DNA of 5,629 bases from Chloroflexota bacterium (lineage in GTDB: Bacteria; Chloroflexota; Dehalococcoidia; DSTF01; RBG-16-68-14): the NCBI GenBank assembly GCA_022561355.1, contig JADFRJ010000168.1, positions 1 through 5,629 of the forward strand. Reading direction: 5' to 3'. Position numbers and translations under genes: made by a program. Shown here one piece after another: positions 5,583 to 5,629 of the stretch. Numbering within the stretch: the stretch's first letter is position 1; the number at the start of each line of letters is the position of its first letter. The notes below the pieces were generated by a model. It saw only the letters and a list, made by a program, of their open reading frames with translations, did no database searches and had not been told where the DNA came from.

Positions 5583-5629
5583 GGCACATCGATGCTAAGA
5601 CCACTCATACTGCTCGCGATCATCGTGGC
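5571..5629 (+). repeat. Inter-gene junction repeat, copy 2
   Basis: This is the counterpart of 4191-4250, containing the end of the second dockerin, TAA, a 9-base gap and the start of the third gene. It is cut by the window edge, so the true length of similarity is unknown. Confidence 0.8.
5592..5629 (+). CDS. Third tandem paralog, 5' end only
   Basis: The first twelve codons read MLRPLILLAIIV, against MRRPLVLLAIIV in the gene before it, and the start again lies 9 bases after the preceding stop. It is clearly the signal peptide of another exported protein and, by position, probably another ISGDW/dockerin paralog. The mature part lies beyond the window, so the domain content is a prediction. 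Confidence 0.7.
   Translation, partial: MLRPLILLAIIV

Noticed and set aside
1..5629. CRISPR arrays, tRNA or rRNA genes, insertion sequences
   Set aside because: No regularly spaced short repeats, cloverleaf-like segments, rRNA signatures or transposase-like frames were seen on either strand.

Overview
The window is GC-rich bacterial DNA with five complete genes, one gene cut by the right edge and one gene remnant. The best guess for the organism is a Chloroflexota bacterium of the Dehalococcoidia/SAR202 type, probably from an environmental assembly. The basis is high GC, an F420/FMN-type luciferase-like oxidoreductase, secreted proteins ending in dockerins of the 'DAALxLQFxAGLL' style, an RHS-core scrap and an 'LSPGPSPASG' GC-rich repeat. 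This assignment is inferred from the style of the sequence and was not tested by a search.

Left part (1-1358). A short Nudix-like gene (65-514, +) ends inside a GC-rich repeat. About 70 bases further on lies a minus-strand scrap of an RHS-repeat core (586-693) that matches no intact gene. Next comes a small minus-strand membrane protein with two transmembrane helices and a PH-like domain (723-1265). Centre (1359-2375, -): a complete luciferase-like oxidoreductase of the F420-dependent type, with a strong ribosome binding site.

Right part (2465 to the edge, +). A short divergent intergenic region with an extended -10 element leads into a tandem series of paralogous secreted proteins. The first (2505-4202) and second (4212-5582) are complete. 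A third starts at 5592 and runs out of the window. Each complete protein has a signal peptide, three or two copies of an 'ISGDW' beta-rich module, a six-cysteine cohesin-like domain and a C-terminal type I dockerin with two calcium-binding loops. The genes are separated by exactly 9 bases, and the stop/start junction is repeated 1380 bases later with about 83% identity.

The most interesting material is this array. All five ISGDW modules carry a cysteine pair exactly 17 residues apart. The six cysteines of the cohesin-like domain and the two of the dockerin also occur in the same order in both proteins, so every cysteine in both proteins is accounted for by module. A dockerin and a cohesin-like module in one polypeptide, repeated in neighbouring genes, suggests an extracellular self-assembling or surface-displayed complex with no visible catalytic domain. 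That function is inference. The left-hand genes show no obvious functional link to the array.
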